Source of the DNA: Xenopus tropicalis
Lineage: Eukaryota; Chordata; Amphibia; Anura; Pipidae
NCBI RefSeq assembly: GCF_000004195.4
Contig: NC_030681.2
Location: forward strand, 25,436,482-25,500,481
Reading direction: 5' to 3'
Length of the DNA: 64,000 nt
Shown here: piece by piece, positions 63,785-64,000 of the stretch
Numbering within the stretch: position 1 is the stretch's first letter
Layout: the number at the start of each line of letters is the position of its first letter
Program-made: the position numbers and the translations under genes
Notes under the pieces: generated by a model
The model's database searches: none
Seen by the model: the letters and a program-made list of their open reading frames with translations, nothing else
What the model was told of the DNA's origin: nothing

Positions 63785-64000
63785 ATTCAGTGGCATTCCT
63801 AAACCACGCCAGGCTCCATGCAAAAAATATCTTTGGAGGGACCTGGCATGCAATGCATTACTACCCGTCCCTCATATCCCCCATCGCCACCTGACCCTCC
63901 CTTATATTCCCCACCCACTAACTCTCAGGTAGGAGAGGGGGAGGGGGGTTCACTAAAGCTATAGAAGAAACAAAACCCATGGTCCGGGGCCCCCATCCCC
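63785..64000. other. Partial unclassified repeat or unique DNA running off the window
   Basis: C-rich plus-strand text ending ggtccggggcccccatcccc. No assignment possible. Confidence 0.3.

Overview
This window is non-coding vertebrate DNA, and its repeat families point to a Xenopus-type frog. I found no host exon, tRNA, rRNA, promoter, CRISPR array or operon. The only long open frame with a protein-family signature is the endonuclease/reverse transcriptase of a 5'-truncated CR1-like LINE on the minus strand (41147-43543). The other open frames are short, AT-rich, or products of tandem repeats.

Repeats dominate the window. The commonest family is a non-autonomous element with inverted ends ACAGGTATGGGAYC...GRTCCCATACCTGT. 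I count twelve copies (5710, 6868, 12531, 14708, 15475, 35289, 38034, 46810, 48720, 56732, 61583, 63537), and many carry a variable internal array of a 113-bp unit. Other families are: (a) 3-bp-target-site (TAA/TAT/AAG) Harbinger-type MITEs with GGGGCNNATTTA-like ends, some carrying a 52-bp satellite; (b) two other palindromic TAA-target MITEs (36227-36564 and 23939-24092); (c) TTAA-target, Kolobok/T2-type MITEs; (d) hAT-type MITEs with 8-bp target duplications (ends TAGTGATGAGCGAAT; ends CAGGGRTCCCCA; ends CAGTGGTTTTCA); (e) a TA-target, mariner-like element; and (f) LINE fragments (CR1, L2-like, L1/Tx1-like).

Layout: 1-5.7 kb is an L2 relic with a nested hAT, then unique DNA. 5.7-20.7 kb is a dense mosaic of MITEs with a CT-rich minisatellite (11.0-11.5 kb) and a 52-bp satellite (17.9-18.8 kb). 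20.7-34 kb alternates unique DNA with MITEs, a large GATA/GACA microsatellite (30.5-31.2 kb) and a 21-bp minisatellite (33.2-33.4 kb). 34-41 kb holds an L1-type 3' end, the largest 113-bp array and nested TTAA elements. 41-43.6 kb is the CR1 copy. 44-64 kb is more unique DNA separated by MITEs and a 29-unit satellite (53.2-54.7 kb) nested in two further elements.

The most striking feature is nesting whose empty site can be read directly, because the host is itself a repeat. A 338-bp palindrome plus its 3-bp duplication displaces the 113-bp register by exactly 341 bp. Three different Harbinger-type MITEs lie in the same TAA of three host copies. The 52-bp satellite can be traced to a single-copy segment inside a related MITE. 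Between the repeats are about ten complex, non-repetitive stretches that look like candidate conserved non-coding elements. That is inference from composition and a few motif matches, and needs cross-species alignment.
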